Source: Sphagnum compactum
Lineage: Eukaryota > Bryophyta > Sphagnopsida > Sphagnales
Direction: 5' to 3'
Assembly: GCA_965153455.1 (NCBI GenBank)
Contig: OZ234500.1
Location: 13,844,557 to 13,908,556, forward strand
Length of the DNA stretch: 64,000 nucleotides
Shown: in pieces, positions 22,845-37,290 of the stretch
Position numbering within the stretch: the first letter of the stretch is position 1
Layout of the letters: every line of letters begins with the position of its first letter
Made by a program: the position numbers and the translations under genes
The notes under the pieces: generated by a model
Databases searched by the model: none
Told to the model about the DNA's origin: nothing
Seen by the model: only the letters and a program-made list of their open reading frames with translations

Positions 22845-23290
22845 AGACAGGGTTTTTTCTGTCAAATTTGTGATTGTGATGTAGCACAAGTTGTGATCAT
22901 TCAAAAGATGATTTAATGAAATTTTGGTTACAAATAAAATATGAAGGTAGAAACATTTACAGACAGGGTTTTATATTTTTGTCAAATTTGTGATTGTGAT
23001 GTAGCACAAGTTGTGATCATCCAAAAGATGACTTAGCCAAAATTTGCTATTAACGAAATACGAAGGTAGAAACATTTGCAAACCCTTCTATTTTCTGGCT
23101 ACCTACTGAAAGTTGATGCAGAATTTTGGAGAATCCAGCCACAAAATAGTCTCAATTTGAGGACCAAAAAGTCTAAATTTGGCGATCTAAAACCTAGCCA
23201 AAACAACATATGGGGTAGAAAGATTTGCAAACCCTTCCATTTTTTTGGTTACTTACTAAAAGGTGACGTAAATTTTTCGCAAATCAGACC
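22845..23290. repeat. Nested local tandem duplications
   Basis: AGACAGGGTTTT ... GTCAAATTTGTGATTGTGAT ... TAGCACAAGTTGTGATCAT starts at 22845 and again at 22961, a period of 116 bp. A second duplication, GGTAGAAACATTTGCAAACC followed by TTCTATTTTCTGGCTACCTA, starts near 23065 and recurs in diverged form near 23215, a period of about 150 bp. No gene is seen. Confidence 0.75.
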
Positions 23291-26200
23291 AAGAAAAGGG
23301 ATTAGCTTGACTCCAGCCTAATTCACGGCAGTTGTGGACACTTAAGACTAACCTTTATCAACCCGCCCAGTGGAGAGTGGCCCTTCATAACCAGTGAACT
23401 ACGGCCTAATATGAAAATACTTCCACTTATCTAACTGGTTGCCCTGTGGTATTCCAACCAGTCTTTTTCTGTTTAGCAACATTTTGTCAAATTTCCATGT
23501 AAAAAATATGATTTCGACCAAATATTGCAAAGGATTTTTCATGGAAAAAATGGCCTGGATTACCCAGATTTCGAAGGAAAAATTTCCAATCCTCCAGATT
23601 TTTACAATAAGTTTCAGTAGGTAACCAAGAATATAGAAGGATTCTTTTCTTTCCCACTTTCATATTAGTATGTAACCAAATTTGGCTAAATTATTTTCTG
23701 GATGAGCATCACTTTGGCTACATCACAAAGTCCTTAAAACCAGGCTGATTCCGCACTATTTCAACCATTTTCCTAGACAGGATAGGCAAACTTGCCTTTT
23801 ACTACTTAGGTATATTCTATTGATATCAACATGGGTATTGAAGAACCTACCAGTTGAGTATGACCTAAGGCAATATTAATTTTATATCAATACCAATATT
23901 GTATGTCACCTACAGTAACATCAAATATATACTTACTTTGAGTATCAATATCAAGTTTATACTTAGCATATACCAAGAAAAGATTAACCTTGAATCTAAT
24001 ACAAATATCAGATTAGTATCAAAATATTTTATACTAATATTTGCTAGGTATGAAAAAAAAACCAATACTAAGACCAGTCTTGTATGTTCAAAAATTGATA
24101 CTAGTCCAACACTAGAAATAACATTATTTTTAAAATATTAGTAAAAGAGATTACTAAATTATTTCAAATAAGAGTTTCCAAACCATCTCAACATGGTGCA
24201 TGGAAGTTGTAAGGGCCATTAGAATCACAATAACAATAAGGAAAATGGTACTAAAGTCCTTTCCACCATGAATTTTGTGGAATTTTTATAACTTTGTTCA
24301 GAAATATGTTGTATCTTATGGTATCATTGGGGGTGACCATCAGTTATTTTGTGGGAAAGATGAAATTTGTTTTTCAAAAAATTGGGCTTCCAATAGATCT
24401 AGAGTTTTGGAACTGTCCAAATACACTAATATAAAATACCAAATTAGGACTGAGCATAATATGCAAAAATTGGTCCACGTTCATATGAAATTTTGAAACA
24501 TATGAACATTGCCATTGATTTCCAAGATGAACAATGTACACACTATTGTGCTTTGTACATGTTGAATACTTCTCGTACATATTTTCCTTATGTCAATGTA
24601 TCATAATTTTTTAAATGAAATTCCCTAAAGCATTTTTTGTCATAGGATAAAGTATCAAATTATATTGGGCATTATGGTGTCTTCTGTTGAATTATTATCA
24701 TGTGATTAGGAAACTTAAAGCTTGGGTTGTTCATTTAATCTCAATTTAACAATAGTTTACCCTTTAGGGTATGACAAATTGAATTTAGAAAACATACATC
24801 AAAAGAAAGGTTGTGTTCTACCTTATTGCAAAAGGTACATAATCTTTAGATCCATTTATTTTCCATTTTAATTTGGGAAATTTATTCTTAGGAAAGGAGA
24901 AAAATGGTTGTTTGGCTTTATTGCTTAAGCATAGGCACATGAGGTAGGTTAAATTACCAACAATGTAATTTTCCTTTCCAATTTTTTGGTCACAAAAGGA
25001 GTAGGTGATGAGCATCCCAAGGTAGATTTCAAATTTATTGAGAACCATTTTTAGAAAATGGTCCAAAGTTTTCTCCAAACATGAGTGGCAAAGTGGCAGT
25101 AAACCTTTGGGGGTAGTTGAGAAGACATTTCTTCAAAAACTATAATTTTCTTTTCTTTAAAAAAGAAAAAGGCATCTGTGACAAAATATTCCAAATTGTT
25201 TTGGTCAACATAGTGCAGAAATTCACAAAGGGAAAAACATTGATTATTAGTAGTGGATATTACCAAATTTAGTACTAGGTAGATTGGGGTTAGAATGCAG
25301 TGGGCATTGTTTAGCCCACTAAATTAGAGACTAGGTAGAAGGTTTGAAGGAACCATCCTTATTCTAATAAGACCTGTAGGAGTGGCAACCTTCATACTTT
25401 AAACAAATATTACAAAATTTCATAACATTGCCTACCATTTCAATTATACTTTAAATAAATATGTGTTTTCTAACACATTTTAATAGGTATTAAAATTATC
25501 CATAAATGAATTGAAATTCAATAGGAACATAGCTAGTAAATTGTTCATAAAGTGGGATTAGATTAAAAATATTCACTAAAAAAGTACACTAACATTTAAC
25601 ATTGAGGTGTGAAATTCCTTTTACCCCAATGTCGAAGACTTGCCATGAAACTAGTTTCAATTTGAGTTTATTGTGACCTCACCATTGTTTTAACTATAGG
25701 CAAAATCTTGACTAATCATGTGTATTAAATGGTCCTAATGTCAATAATTTGACACATAAATTCAATAAAAAAATTCTTATTATGAATAAGAATGTTTGGG
25801 GCTATAGTTGAGGTTGAGGGTGAAATTAGGGCCCAAAGGTATTTTGCCCTCATTTATGAATAACTATTTTTGCATAAGTATATTTCAATGTGTCACATAC
25901 CTTGGGCTCTATGTTGTTGTGCATTACCAACGACAATCAAGTAATCAATTGATGTAAAAAGTGAATTGATTTTGTGAAAAGTAAGTTCCATTTGAATGAA
26001 AATATTGAACGACATTCTGTGCAACTTGAATTCGATGGAATTTGAATTGAATTAGATTAAATATAATTTAATTTAATTCAATTCAATTCCAATTCAACAA
26101 ATGAATTAGGATTAAATTGGATTGAAAAAGAATGGGATGCAAATTGATGAAAAAAGTATAGAAAATTTGCTCGTGAATATGGTGATGAAAAAATGAATTT

Positions 26201-29200
26201 TTAAATTTTGTGAAAATGGGCTAATTTGATTCTAGTTTGGAATTGTCCAAATGACAACTTCTAAAAAGGACAACTTATGAAATCTGAAGTTATCCTACTT
26301 AGACCAAATCTCATGAATCATTGTCACTGAAATTTATGAAATCAAAAATCATGATCTTTTAACAATTGATTTCTTTACATTTTTCAAGCTATCATAAAAT
26401 AATCCAAAAGCATTGTGAAGATTCTTTTTTGTATTGACATGGTTGTAGTTCCAAAAACACTACATCTAGGAAAACAATATTTATGCCAACGTTTCTCGCT
26501 CAATCCTTGGAAGTAATTTTAGTTTCATTTTTGAGCTATTTTTAGTATATTTCATAGACCATGAGGCACCCTTAGGAGTAGCAAGCCTATGGAACCTAAG
26601 CTAATGCTTGTAGGGTTTAGGGTACCAATATCATGCACCTATACCACCTATACAAGAAGATTCTCAAGTGTGTAGCACAAACACATCAAGGGTGCAACCT
26701 GGGTATATAGTGCTTATATGAGGACACATATTGAAGAACCAATTAGTCAGTTATAATATCAGGTATATATCTCCCTTCAATATCAGGTCTATGCCTCCTC
26801 TACACGATGCAAAACTCAGCCTCGGACTTAATACCAGTGCCAAACTGGTATGAATTTTTTTTCAAATACCCAATAGCAATACCTGCCCAGTATTGAAAGA
26901 AAAACCACATACCAGGACCAGTCGGGTATGTTCAAAAGTCCATACAAGTCCAACACTGGTTTCCACTAGGGTAGTACCGCCCATCACTGAACACATACTT
27001 ATCATCGAACACTTTCCAATATTCTCCTGATTCCTTAGTCAAATTGAGCGATTTTAGTGTCATTGGATGCGCAAACTGGAGGGTTAATGCTCTTTTGAGC
27101 ATCAGAAGAGTAAAGGAGCAACACAGAAAACACAAGAGAGGATGAGTGATAGTTTGCTTCAATTTTTTTTTTTAAAACAACTCTAGACCCCCTCTACTTT
27201 CAGCCCCATATCTTCCTCATTGTTAAGTCCATTTTGAGTTATTTAAAACATGATGGGTGTGCCAACTAAGGCTTTACAAAATTTCTTTGTATTCCACAAG
27301 TAAAGATGCACAATCAAAGATCTTAAGCTCAAAATCCTGAACACTCCATATCTTGGCCATTCCTTTATCGAATTGAGATATTTTTTGCAGCATTGGAAGC
27401 AAATAGGTGGAGGGCTCAAAATTATTCTTTAAGCTTCAGAGTCAGAGGAGCAATGTGTGAGGATTCGAGCTCATTTGAATTCTTAAGTGTTCGCTCACCG
27501 ACCTACGTACCCTACTTGTAGTGCAAGACTTGCACCTATGTCTTTGTCTTCTTAAGGAGGCATATTTTACCAATTATGCAACTACATAAGTATTCTTGTG
27601 TGGCAAATAGTATTCAACAAATGAATGCAATTCCTTTAAGTGTTTTATAAGCTTTATTATTTAAAAAATGATACCAAATGAGATGTTTACAAACATTTGG
27701 TGACATTGAAGTTCCATTACTTGATGTAAGAAATTATATCTAGCAAAAACAAGTTTGTTATCATGCCATATTTTGTAGTCATAAGTCATAACTTGTAGAT
27801 GCAACATTTACCTCTTTTGCATTTGGAAATAGTTCCAAATTGCCAAAATGGAAAGCCTTTGATTAAAGGGGCGCAAAAATCAAATTAACACTCAACTCAC
27901 TAAAGTTGAGGTTAATTTACCCAAAATTGAGTAGACACAAATGACATATATTTATTACACAACAAATATTAGCGACTTCAAAAAAATTATAAATTTTGAC
28001 CTATAAAATGTAAAAATTTCCTCGAGGGAACATTTTGATTATTCAAATCGCATGGTTTAAAAGTGCCATGCCAAATGACCAATATTGACACAATGGTAGG
28101 TATAATCTTTAAAAATTGATTGGTGAATATGAACATTGGTTGCATTTGTGCTACTACACTTGAACAACTTTAGTGTGTGGGGACAATGGCATAGTTATCA
28201 AAATCAGCCTTATCAGGTCAGATCAGTCTCATCAATTCTATCACCAATGTAGTCCAACATCATGTCAATTTAAGGTCAAAATGTATTTTACAAGGATAAA
28301 TATTTTACCTCAATGACAATCAAAATTCAGTTGCCTTTTAATTTTGGGAGATAGGGATGATTAATTAGACTTGGGTCTTAGTCCATGTGGGGATTAAAAT
28401 TTAGTTGCAAAAAAAACTGAAATATCCAAACCATCCAGATGTGATGATTGAATTTTGGTCACCATCTTGATAGTCAATTTTCTTTTTCTTTTTTAATTAC
28501 AATTAAAATTCCATCACCATATGGACTAGGATTGAGACCATGTCCACCCAAATAATAATCTAGTAGCAACCTAGATTTGGTTCAAGAAAATAATAATAAT
28601 ATTTATTATTATTTTTTCTAATTCTAAAAATCTTGATTGTCAAAATGGTAATTAAATTTTAGTCACAACAATATAAAAATATAGAAATTGAAAACAACAA
28701 ATCTTGATAGTCAAAATGGTGATTGAAATTCAATCACTACATTTCGATGGTGAAGATCTTTTTAATTTTTAGTCTTTTTTTTTTTTAAATGTTAAGATTG
28801 AACTCTAATCACCTTTTTTACCTTAGAATTAATTATTAGAATAATAATAAATAATAATAAAACTTATCTACATAGTCAAATAAATCTTTAAAAAATTTAT
28901 TATGAGAGTGTTTGGTTATCGTCATGGTTGACCTGACAAACCATTGCATCCATCATGATACCATGTGAAAACTAATGTAAAAATGGCACATCACATCATT
29001 TTTAACAACCTTGGATAATTTCTAAGGTGGAGCTAAGGGTGGTGGACTTCCTTGTCGGAGGATTTCGAAGCAACACACCTTGAAAAGTCACAAACAAAGT
29101 TTTCTTCTTTTCCAATTTGCACTTGAATTTTACTATAAGGTTTCCAAGACCTTTGACTTCAATGCACTCTCAAAAGCTCATTTGTTTAATGTTGGTTGTA

Positions 29201-29489
29201 ATTTTACATATTTGCATACATTCATCAAAATAGCCCTCCATAATTGGATAAAAGCAATTGGGTCAAATTGTTGAATTAATAATTATAGCAAAATGCATGT
29301 TATTATGCTAGAAGCCATTAATCAATCATCCCCAAAGATTGAATCTCTCACTAGAAATAACAAACCACCAAAATGTACCATAAACCGAATATTATTTAAG
29401 AAATACATTCTATCAAAAGTGAAATATGTGAATATAAACTTTTACAAGGCTGCTTCAAAAGTACTTGACAATAAGGTCCTCCAGATCAA
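23291..29489. other. AT-rich repeat debris, no intact gene
   Basis: Contains copies of two dispersed repeats (about 23990-24122 and 26846-26965; about 26940-27470), described in the findings. Around 26043-26088 an (AATTC/TTAAT)-rich tract forms an imperfect hairpin. At about 28400-28800 the phrase 'attgtcaaaatggt..attga/attaaattttagtcac' recurs several times in diverged form. A minus-strand open stretch at 24818-25266 reads smoothly in two frames but is not recognised. No RNA gene was found. Confidence 0.4.
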
Positions 29490-29867
29490 AGTGCTAGTTG
29501 TTTACCATGTAAACTAAAGCGTACAAAGTGAAATGGTTTAATAATCAGGTGCAATTTTTTTTATCATTACATCACCTTGAAATTTTCAAATTTATTTTAG
29601 GAACAACATCATTCTTCACTTTAAACAATTCACAATATGTTAAACTACTTGGGTCACCAACTAACCCTTTTCCATTGTTTGTGGTTACCCTATGGTTGTG
29701 AAGTTGTGGATTATTAAATGTGTTATCCTACCCCTTGGGCCTTTCTTTTGGCTAACTTGAATGGACACAAGTGCACATAGGCATGTCCTAAGCACACAAT
29801 TATTGCAATTTAGTATCTTTACATTATCACCTTGCTTGAAGGATAACCATGTCCATGAAGGCGCCAT
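29490..29867 (-). pseudogene. Unrecognised coding relic
   Basis: On the minus strand an ATG at 29867 opens a frame containing MAPSWTWLSFKQGDNVKILN, which runs to 29685. After a frame change, HNHRVTTNNGKGLVGDPSSL, then TYCELFKVKNDVVPKINL, continues to about 29575. The composition looks protein-like compared with surrounding AT-driven frames. The GD-VKILN and VTTNNGKGLV-DP phrases resemble, from memory, proteins encoded near plant DNA transposons, but I cannot name a family. The frame break argues for a pseudogene. It could also be a chance reading. Confidence 0.35.
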
Positions 29868-29870
29868 GCT

Positions 29871-32800
29871 GATTTTTCAATCTTCAAGATAACAAACTTT
29901 ATTGTAATTGTGATACATAATTCTAACAATTGTTTAGTTCAAAATTTTGTATCTTGACAAAGACCATACCTCATGTGGATGTCAATTTTGACAAAAATTA
30001 AAATTATGTGCCTAAATTTTGGAAAGATTACATTGAAATTATCTGAAATTTTAAGGAAAATGGTTATTGCCTAATATTCAAAAAAATCACAAAACTCCAA
30101 ACTATTTGTATTCAAACAAAAAATCATGATAAAATGAGAAAAAATCAGTTCTTTCACCCTTGTTAACAATTATCTTTTTATAACAACCAATGAGTAGTTG
30201 ACACACACATGGTTTCCATGAGACAAAAATATGTGACAATTTGGGCATGCAAGAAAGCTAATTAGGTGGTACCATGAGGAACTACTTTGCCAAAATCATA
30301 GCAAACTTTGACCGAATTTAATTCCATAATTTGAACATTAGTTTTTTCAGTTTATTTATTTGTCTATTACTTGTATCATATGGGTTATGCTTTTCCCACC
30401 TATGCACACACCTATGAAAAATCATGAACACTTACACATCTCTATAAAGTATTAGCATTCAACTAAATTTGATAGGTGTTGTTTTTTTAACATTTTTAAT
30501 CCCATTATCGACCCCTTATTTTTAAGAGTTTTCAATTCTACATTGAAAAATTTCTCTAATTTATGCACTAAATATAATAGTGTATGGCCCAAGTGTTCAT
30601 TGGAATAAAAAAGGTGCGTTACAATGTTTTTAATTGCAATGACCTTTCTAGACTCCATGTTCATGAAATTTGGAAATTTATAATTAAATTGTACATGCCT
30701 CAATCAGTTCCCTATCAAATACATTGAAGGAAGGACCATCTAAAGTAATCGAAGAAATCATAGGCCATGCAAAAACAAATTCTTTTGTTGTTTTTGAAGA
30801 TTTGAAATTTCATTGTTATTTTCTTGAATTTTTTTCATTATGCTTTCATTGTTCACATTAAAATTCATGTTTTTGCTAAATTGATTGAAATGTCAAATAT
30901 TACAAGATTTGGATAATGTATTCATGAAAAGATTCAAATGAAAAGCATTAACCTCAATTGTTTTAAATCTATTAAATTTATCCATTAAATTCATGTAATT
31001 GGGTGTGAACATGGCCAATTATGCAAAAGCAAAGGATGAATGAAATAATTGGGGATGTGAATTTTGTCACGACCCAAAATTGGATGAGAAACTAGTTTTT
31101 GCTCTAAAATTAATGCCCAACTAATTCATCACCCAATTCTTGTGTGTGGAGCTTGTGTAAATGGCTTTACAAGTGAAAAGTGTCTTTGAATGTGAATGTG
31201 ACCATTTGACCAAGCATGTTGTGTGAGTTCTAACATTTCTACAAGTGAGTTATGTGAGTGTGAAAGGGTTGTGCACCAGAAGTTTAGTTGGAACATCTCT
31301 ACAAAACAAGTTGCGTGAGTGTGAGAAAGTGACATTACTATAGAAAGGGTGTCAAAGGAGGTGCAAAATGGAAGTGCAACGTTGCCATAGGAGGTTGATT
31401 GAAACACATAATTTTGCAACAACTTCCAGAGCATTAATTCATTTGTTGGAGGTTGCTAGAGAGAAGGATTCAAGGAAGTTCGTGTAAACAATACATTGGT
31501 GGATATGAAGATAAATTTTAGGAAGAATTTTGAGTTGCTAGAATATCCAAGTGCATAAAAAATGAGATGTGTTCATTTTTAAAACATGCAAAAGACCCTA
31601 ACTTGAATTGTGAAATGTTACTACAAAAATTAAACAACTTTTAAAAAGTTGCATGCTAAGTTTGAAGACAAGCAAAATGGCTTTTGTTCAGTTGTTCATT
31701 CCTAAACAATGGTAGAGCATTAAGAATCCAATGTTGTCAAATGTGAAGGCAAGCACTAAAGATTCAAAATTTTCATGCCATAGTTTCAATTGATGCCAAA
31801 TGCATAAATTCAAGAGTGTTGGAAACTACTACATACTTAAAAGATGGATGCTCAAAGAGGCCATGTTGGAAATGAGCTTGCATTGCTAGGAAAAGCAATT
31901 GATATGTGCAATGAACTTCCAAGCATGGCATAAAAAATGAGTGTCCATGTGATTGATGGTTACCTTTCCAAAAAAATCATGTTTATCATAGCTTAGCAAT
32001 AGAAGAAGATCCAAACTCAATTTGAAGCAAATGTTGTTGGAGATGTAGAAAAAAATTAATGCAACCACTACGATACAAGTGTGGGAGATGAAATGATGTG
32101 ATCTTTGCAAAAGTGATAGTTGTGACACGATTTTTGAAATTACAAAAGATAGTGAAAAAAATAGTTATGCAATCTGCAATCGAGCAAAGAGAGTTTATAA
32201 TCAAGTGATGTTAATTATGCAATCATAAAAAACAGTGCAAGACATATCTCTTGACAAGAATTAGTGCCACTAAGGGATGTTGTGTGCAATGACCACAACT
32301 TTGTGGCTACATAATAAAATAACCACATCCCAACCAATTTGGCACACTGTCCCCAATTGTCAAGACTTTTTCATTTTACTCAAACTGGGTGCAACAAAAG
32401 AATACAATGGCTTAAACTAGGAGAGACTTTGTAGACAATTTTATTGTCTTAAAATTATGGGTCTAAATTTTAAAAGTACAGTGATGTTCCTATCAGGACC
32501 ACCCAAGGATGTTTTGGTCCACTTATGATATGCAAGTCATCTACCTATTAAATACAAAATTTGTAATTTAAGAATGTTAAACAATAATAATGCACTTTGC
32601 TAGGGGCCAAGTGAAGTTAGTAATGAAAAGGATCTTAGATTTTTAATTGTATGCAATTATTTTATACCTATTCAACCTAATTATATTAATATGTACAACA
32701 AGTATTCATAACATTTTGATTGTGTATACCAATTAACATTAAGCTAGATGCCTTAGAGGTAAAAGGACTAATGGCTTGGGTTGTTCATAAATAATACTTG

Positions 32801-35800
32801 TGTTAAATAATATGAACGTGAAAGTGCACAAATCCTAAGAATCAAGATATTTTTAGAAACATTTTTGGGTTTTGCTCCTAGTGTAGAGTAGAAAATCCAC
32901 CACACAAAAGTTTTAAGTAAATTATGGGCTTGAATTTTATATTTATTTATGAACTATTAACTTGATTGGTTTTTTTTTTCAAGTATAGATAGCCCATAGC
33001 TTAATGTTAAATTGAATGTAATAAGATGCAATCACTACAAAGAAATGTGGCTTTTGCATTTTTTATTGAATATTTAATCATATTGGACATAAGGTAGTTA
33101 AGCACAATCAAAATGGCCATGTTGTTTTAGAAAAAAATGTGAATAATTTGATTAAAAACTAGTTGACATGGGTGCCAAATGTCTCCCATGTTTTGTGACG
33201 GAAATTTAGTGCAAATATGTAAACAATAGCTTTTAGTATATGAATAATAATAAAAATTCTTTTTGCCAAATTGAAGCTAAATTTTTTTCGAAAATATATA
33301 TATTCCAAACTATCATGGCATCATTAAACCAAATGATTTAGGCAATGTGGGTGGACATTCAACTAAAAAAGAACTTTGCTTTTTGGTTGGATTTTGGTTG
33401 AACCCACATTACCAAACTTGTGTCCCAATGATGGTCCAACAACCCCACCACTTAGATTAATTTTTGTTAAATCAATGTTCCACATAGACTTTAATCATGT
33501 TGGTCACAATTTATTCATGTCACAAGACAAAGGGGTGCGTTCATAGTAAAAGGAGCCAAGGACTGCGTGTACATGCATAAAATCTTACAACCCCATGACT
33601 TTGAAAAATGATTACATGAGTTGTAAGGATTATAATTTAATGAAATCGGTTTCAAAATGTTTTTATACTTATGACTTTTCATCAAAATGAATTTTGTGCA
33701 ATTTTGATATGTTTCATTGGTCATAAAGTGTATAGTAAGGAGTGGATGGTTCAATGTGCACAAGGCGTTAAAATTTTGAATGTCCTTTATCTTATGTATA
33801 ACCAAACTATTAATTTTGAAAAATTGTGGATGACCATATATTGATGATTATGAAGGCATGGTATCATTAAACTTTTGAATATATGTTTTATTTTAATTAT
33901 CCATGATAGTCCTTTTATAGTGTTTAAATGTGCTTTTGATCATTAAAACTACATAATTTGAAAAACATTTTCAAACAAAAAACATATATTTTGTTATAAG
34001 CAAAGGGAAGGTTGCAATTTCATGAATATTGAATGTGTTATGTAACATTACTTGTTTCTTTTGTGAATATGTTTTGCTCCATTTGGAATTATGTTAAAGA
34101 AAGGTATGTTTGATAAACTCAATGTATAATATATCATTGAAGGTTTGAAACACATATTATTTAAAAAATATTGACATGTTTGCTTTTATTGAAATCTACA
34201 CATTTGATTTACTTGAAAGTTTATCATTAAAGAAATAGATTTAATGACATATTATTTGAAAATGCATAGAAACTTTTGAAGTTGGCACTATCATCCAATA
34301 TTGGGCCCTATCCAAAACATAGAGGCCATGTTTCAAACTTGAAAAACATGGTCCTTAGAAAGGACCCACACCTGGGGCCCATTGGCTTTTTTTTATTGTG
34401 AATGCACCCAAAATTCAACCTTCATAGCCATGAAACAAGTCATTAACCATTCAACCACAACTTCACTTCTTAACAAATAGTATAATATCACATTATTTTT
34501 TTAATGTATATAGTTTGAATCATGTGCATTAAAATGAATGAAATTTCACAATGAAATTAACTCTAACATGTCTTTACTTTCATTAGTTTGTTTAATTCAA
34601 TGACTAATTTACATCAGCTACATTAATTTATTTTTAAATTACAATAAATTACACAAATGACAAAAAATGACTTTATTAACTTAAATTAATACGTCAAATT
34701 ACATTAAGTGTATCAATGGCATCAGTTACATTAATTAAAACTTTAATTTCAAAATGTAAAGACGTTAAGTTAATTTTGAACATTGAACTATAATAATTTA
34801 TTTTGATTTGGGATATTAAATTCCAAAACTACATGTTTAATTTTAGTTGGATTTCATACTTTTAAAATAAATTGAAATTTAAATCTCATGAAATAAAGTT
34901 AATATTTTTAGTTGGGCCATAAATTCAAATCTAAAAATCTAGCTTTCATATTATAAAATTTCACATGTGATAATCAATTCCATTGGTCTTTAATCTTATA
35001 TAGATTCTTTTTTTTAATTTGAAATAAAATAAAATAATTTTAATTTCAAAAAGTTATATTTAAAATATTTAAATCTAATTTTTTCCACTACAATAATTTA
35101 ATTCCCTTTAATTTAACAATGTTTTTAATTCCCTTTTTTTAATACTTATTATATTCTCATGTACTTAATAAATTAATTACAATACATATTGCATTTTCAC
35201 ATGTTGGCATCCATGTCACAATTCAATTTACATAATTAAGTCATGTCATTTGTCACATGTCACATAATCCACATGTAACTAGTAATGTCTAACATGGCTA
35301 ATGTGGAAATTGGACTTATTCATATCAAACATACCACATTATTTTTCTTAGTCAAGATGGATACAACTAGTCATTTTAGCCAAAAAAAATCTACTTTATA
35401 ATTAGTTTTGTCACAATATTACTAACATATTAAAAGTCGTCATTGGTTTTGTTGTGATGAATTAAAAGTTCAACAACAGTTCTTTTGAATGTGGCCTAAA
35501 ATTCTAATAATAATTTATCACATATTTATATGGTTTAAGTTAGGCATGATAATTGGCTTGGACAAGTGAAAAAAATTGCACAAAGTTTGCCATGACCTAT
35601 GCATAGCAAAAAGAGGCCCAAATCTAGACATCTAAACACCACCTTACACAAAATATGATCATAATCAAAGACATGAAACAAACAATAAAACATCGAAATG
35701 AAATTATATTCATAGTTACATGAAAAAACTTGAAATGGGAAATATGGTGCAAAAGTTATAGTTCAAATTAGGGTTGAAAATTCAAAGGGAATTAAGGGGA

Positions 35801-36330
35801 ACTACCATTAATTTACACCTATTTCGGGAAATAGTTCAAAAAGCTTCCAATACAATATTCTATGATGTGCTTTTGGTGATAGTTCTTGTATTTAACTACA
35901 ATGGAATAATTGAAACCCAGGGCATAGTCCTTAACTCCTTGCAATAGGACAAGAAAAGAATGTGAAAGCTCTAGGAAGATTAAGATGAGGTTACACTCCT
36001 CATGAACATCTCTCTCGGTCATTCAATTGCACAAACCAAACAAAGGGGGTGATGAGGGCAATTGGAACCAATTTTGGTTCATGATTAGACAAGGACTTAT
36101 GACAACTCACCACAACTCAAATTTCAAAACAAGTGTCATCTTCCTCCCAACAATATACTTTGTAGCATTCCATGACATTACATCAAAATGGTCATTTGTC
36201 TTGGGACTCATAAGCAAAATTCCCAAAATTGGGGCATTTTGCATCTTGAATCTTTGGAACATCATAACTCCTTCAAAACATGTTTGTTTTGAAAATGTGA
36301 CCCAATGATTTTGTAATTATATGTCCAAAG
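29871..36330. other. Very AT-rich intergenic DNA
   Basis: No gene is recognised in about 6.5 kb. The stretch at 34440-35200 is extremely AT-rich. At 31130-31440 GTGAGTGTGA-like words recur without a fixed period. Open frames are short and mostly lack ATG starts. Confidence 0.4.
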
Positions 36331-36379
36331 AATTAAAGATTATTTGATTTGGAGTGATTTGATCCTTTAAATGTCACAA

Positions 36380-37290
36380 TCTTAGCCTTAGGCTCGCGAC
36401 TAAAGCAAGGGCTTGCGGAGGTGTGGGCCAAAAGTGAAGCCCAAGAGTCACATTTCATGCTCCCAAGAGTGTAGGAGAGTGTGAAGGAATGAACCCACAC
36501 ACTCCCAAGTGGACTCCCACTTTGGGAATTGGAATGTAGATGGATCCCTGAATTTTTAGAGGGCAACTTCAGAGGTGAAAAATTCATTGAATTGAAAAAT
36601 TCCTTATACTATTGAAAATCTCTTGGAACTTAGATGTCTAAAATGGGGTCACATGACCCATTTGGGTACTAAAAAATTATGGCCAAAAGAAGGGCCGAGA
36701 GTCAAACTGCCAATTTGATTCCCAACCACTAAAAGTCAAAAATCACCTTGATTTACTTGCGTACAAGTGGCGTGCCACATATCGTTGAAAACCTCTCGAC
36801 GAGGGCTACAACTATGCTTGAAACCTCACCTCAATTGAAGGTCTGCACAAAATGTTATGGGTTTTCAAAGTTACAAAAGTCTCAATTTCGAGAATTTCGA
36901 GACTCCCAACTTGGGAGTCCCAAGACAAAATGACATTTGGATGCAGGCCCCGTGGCCAGGCACAAAGAATACTATAAGGGGGAAGGTGGTGGCTTCCCCC
37001 AAGTATGGGCCGTGATGAGTCTTGTGAGTTCGTGTTTGTAAGTGGCTCGTCCATACACCAAAGTGCTTCAACTACACACTAACCAACTTGTTGTTTTGTT
37101 GGTGCAAGTTCGTGTGAATAATTGACCTGCTTGTCACTCGTCCTAATCCCCATCCTGAAGCTCCAGCACGCCCCTCTACCCCCGAAGTGCTACAAACCAA
37201 GGATCGTATTCCAACTCCTTATCATTCCGTTATTTTCACCTTTGGATCCACAGTTGAATCTATCAAGGAGTTTGGGGGTGCGTCATTAAA
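36380..37290. other. Compositionally distinct island, possible LTR fragment
   Basis: This part is clearly less AT-rich than both flanks and has no long frame. It contains a TATA-like ACTATAAGGGGG near 36971 followed by C-rich sequence, the layout seen in promoters of plant LTR retrotransposons. No matching second LTR, primer-binding site or polypurine tract was found, so a solo or partial LTR is only a suggestion. Confidence 0.25.

Noticed and set aside
31886-32204. Overlapping minus-strand frames
   Set aside because: Hydrophobic, AT-driven composition. Neither strand gives a recognisable protein.
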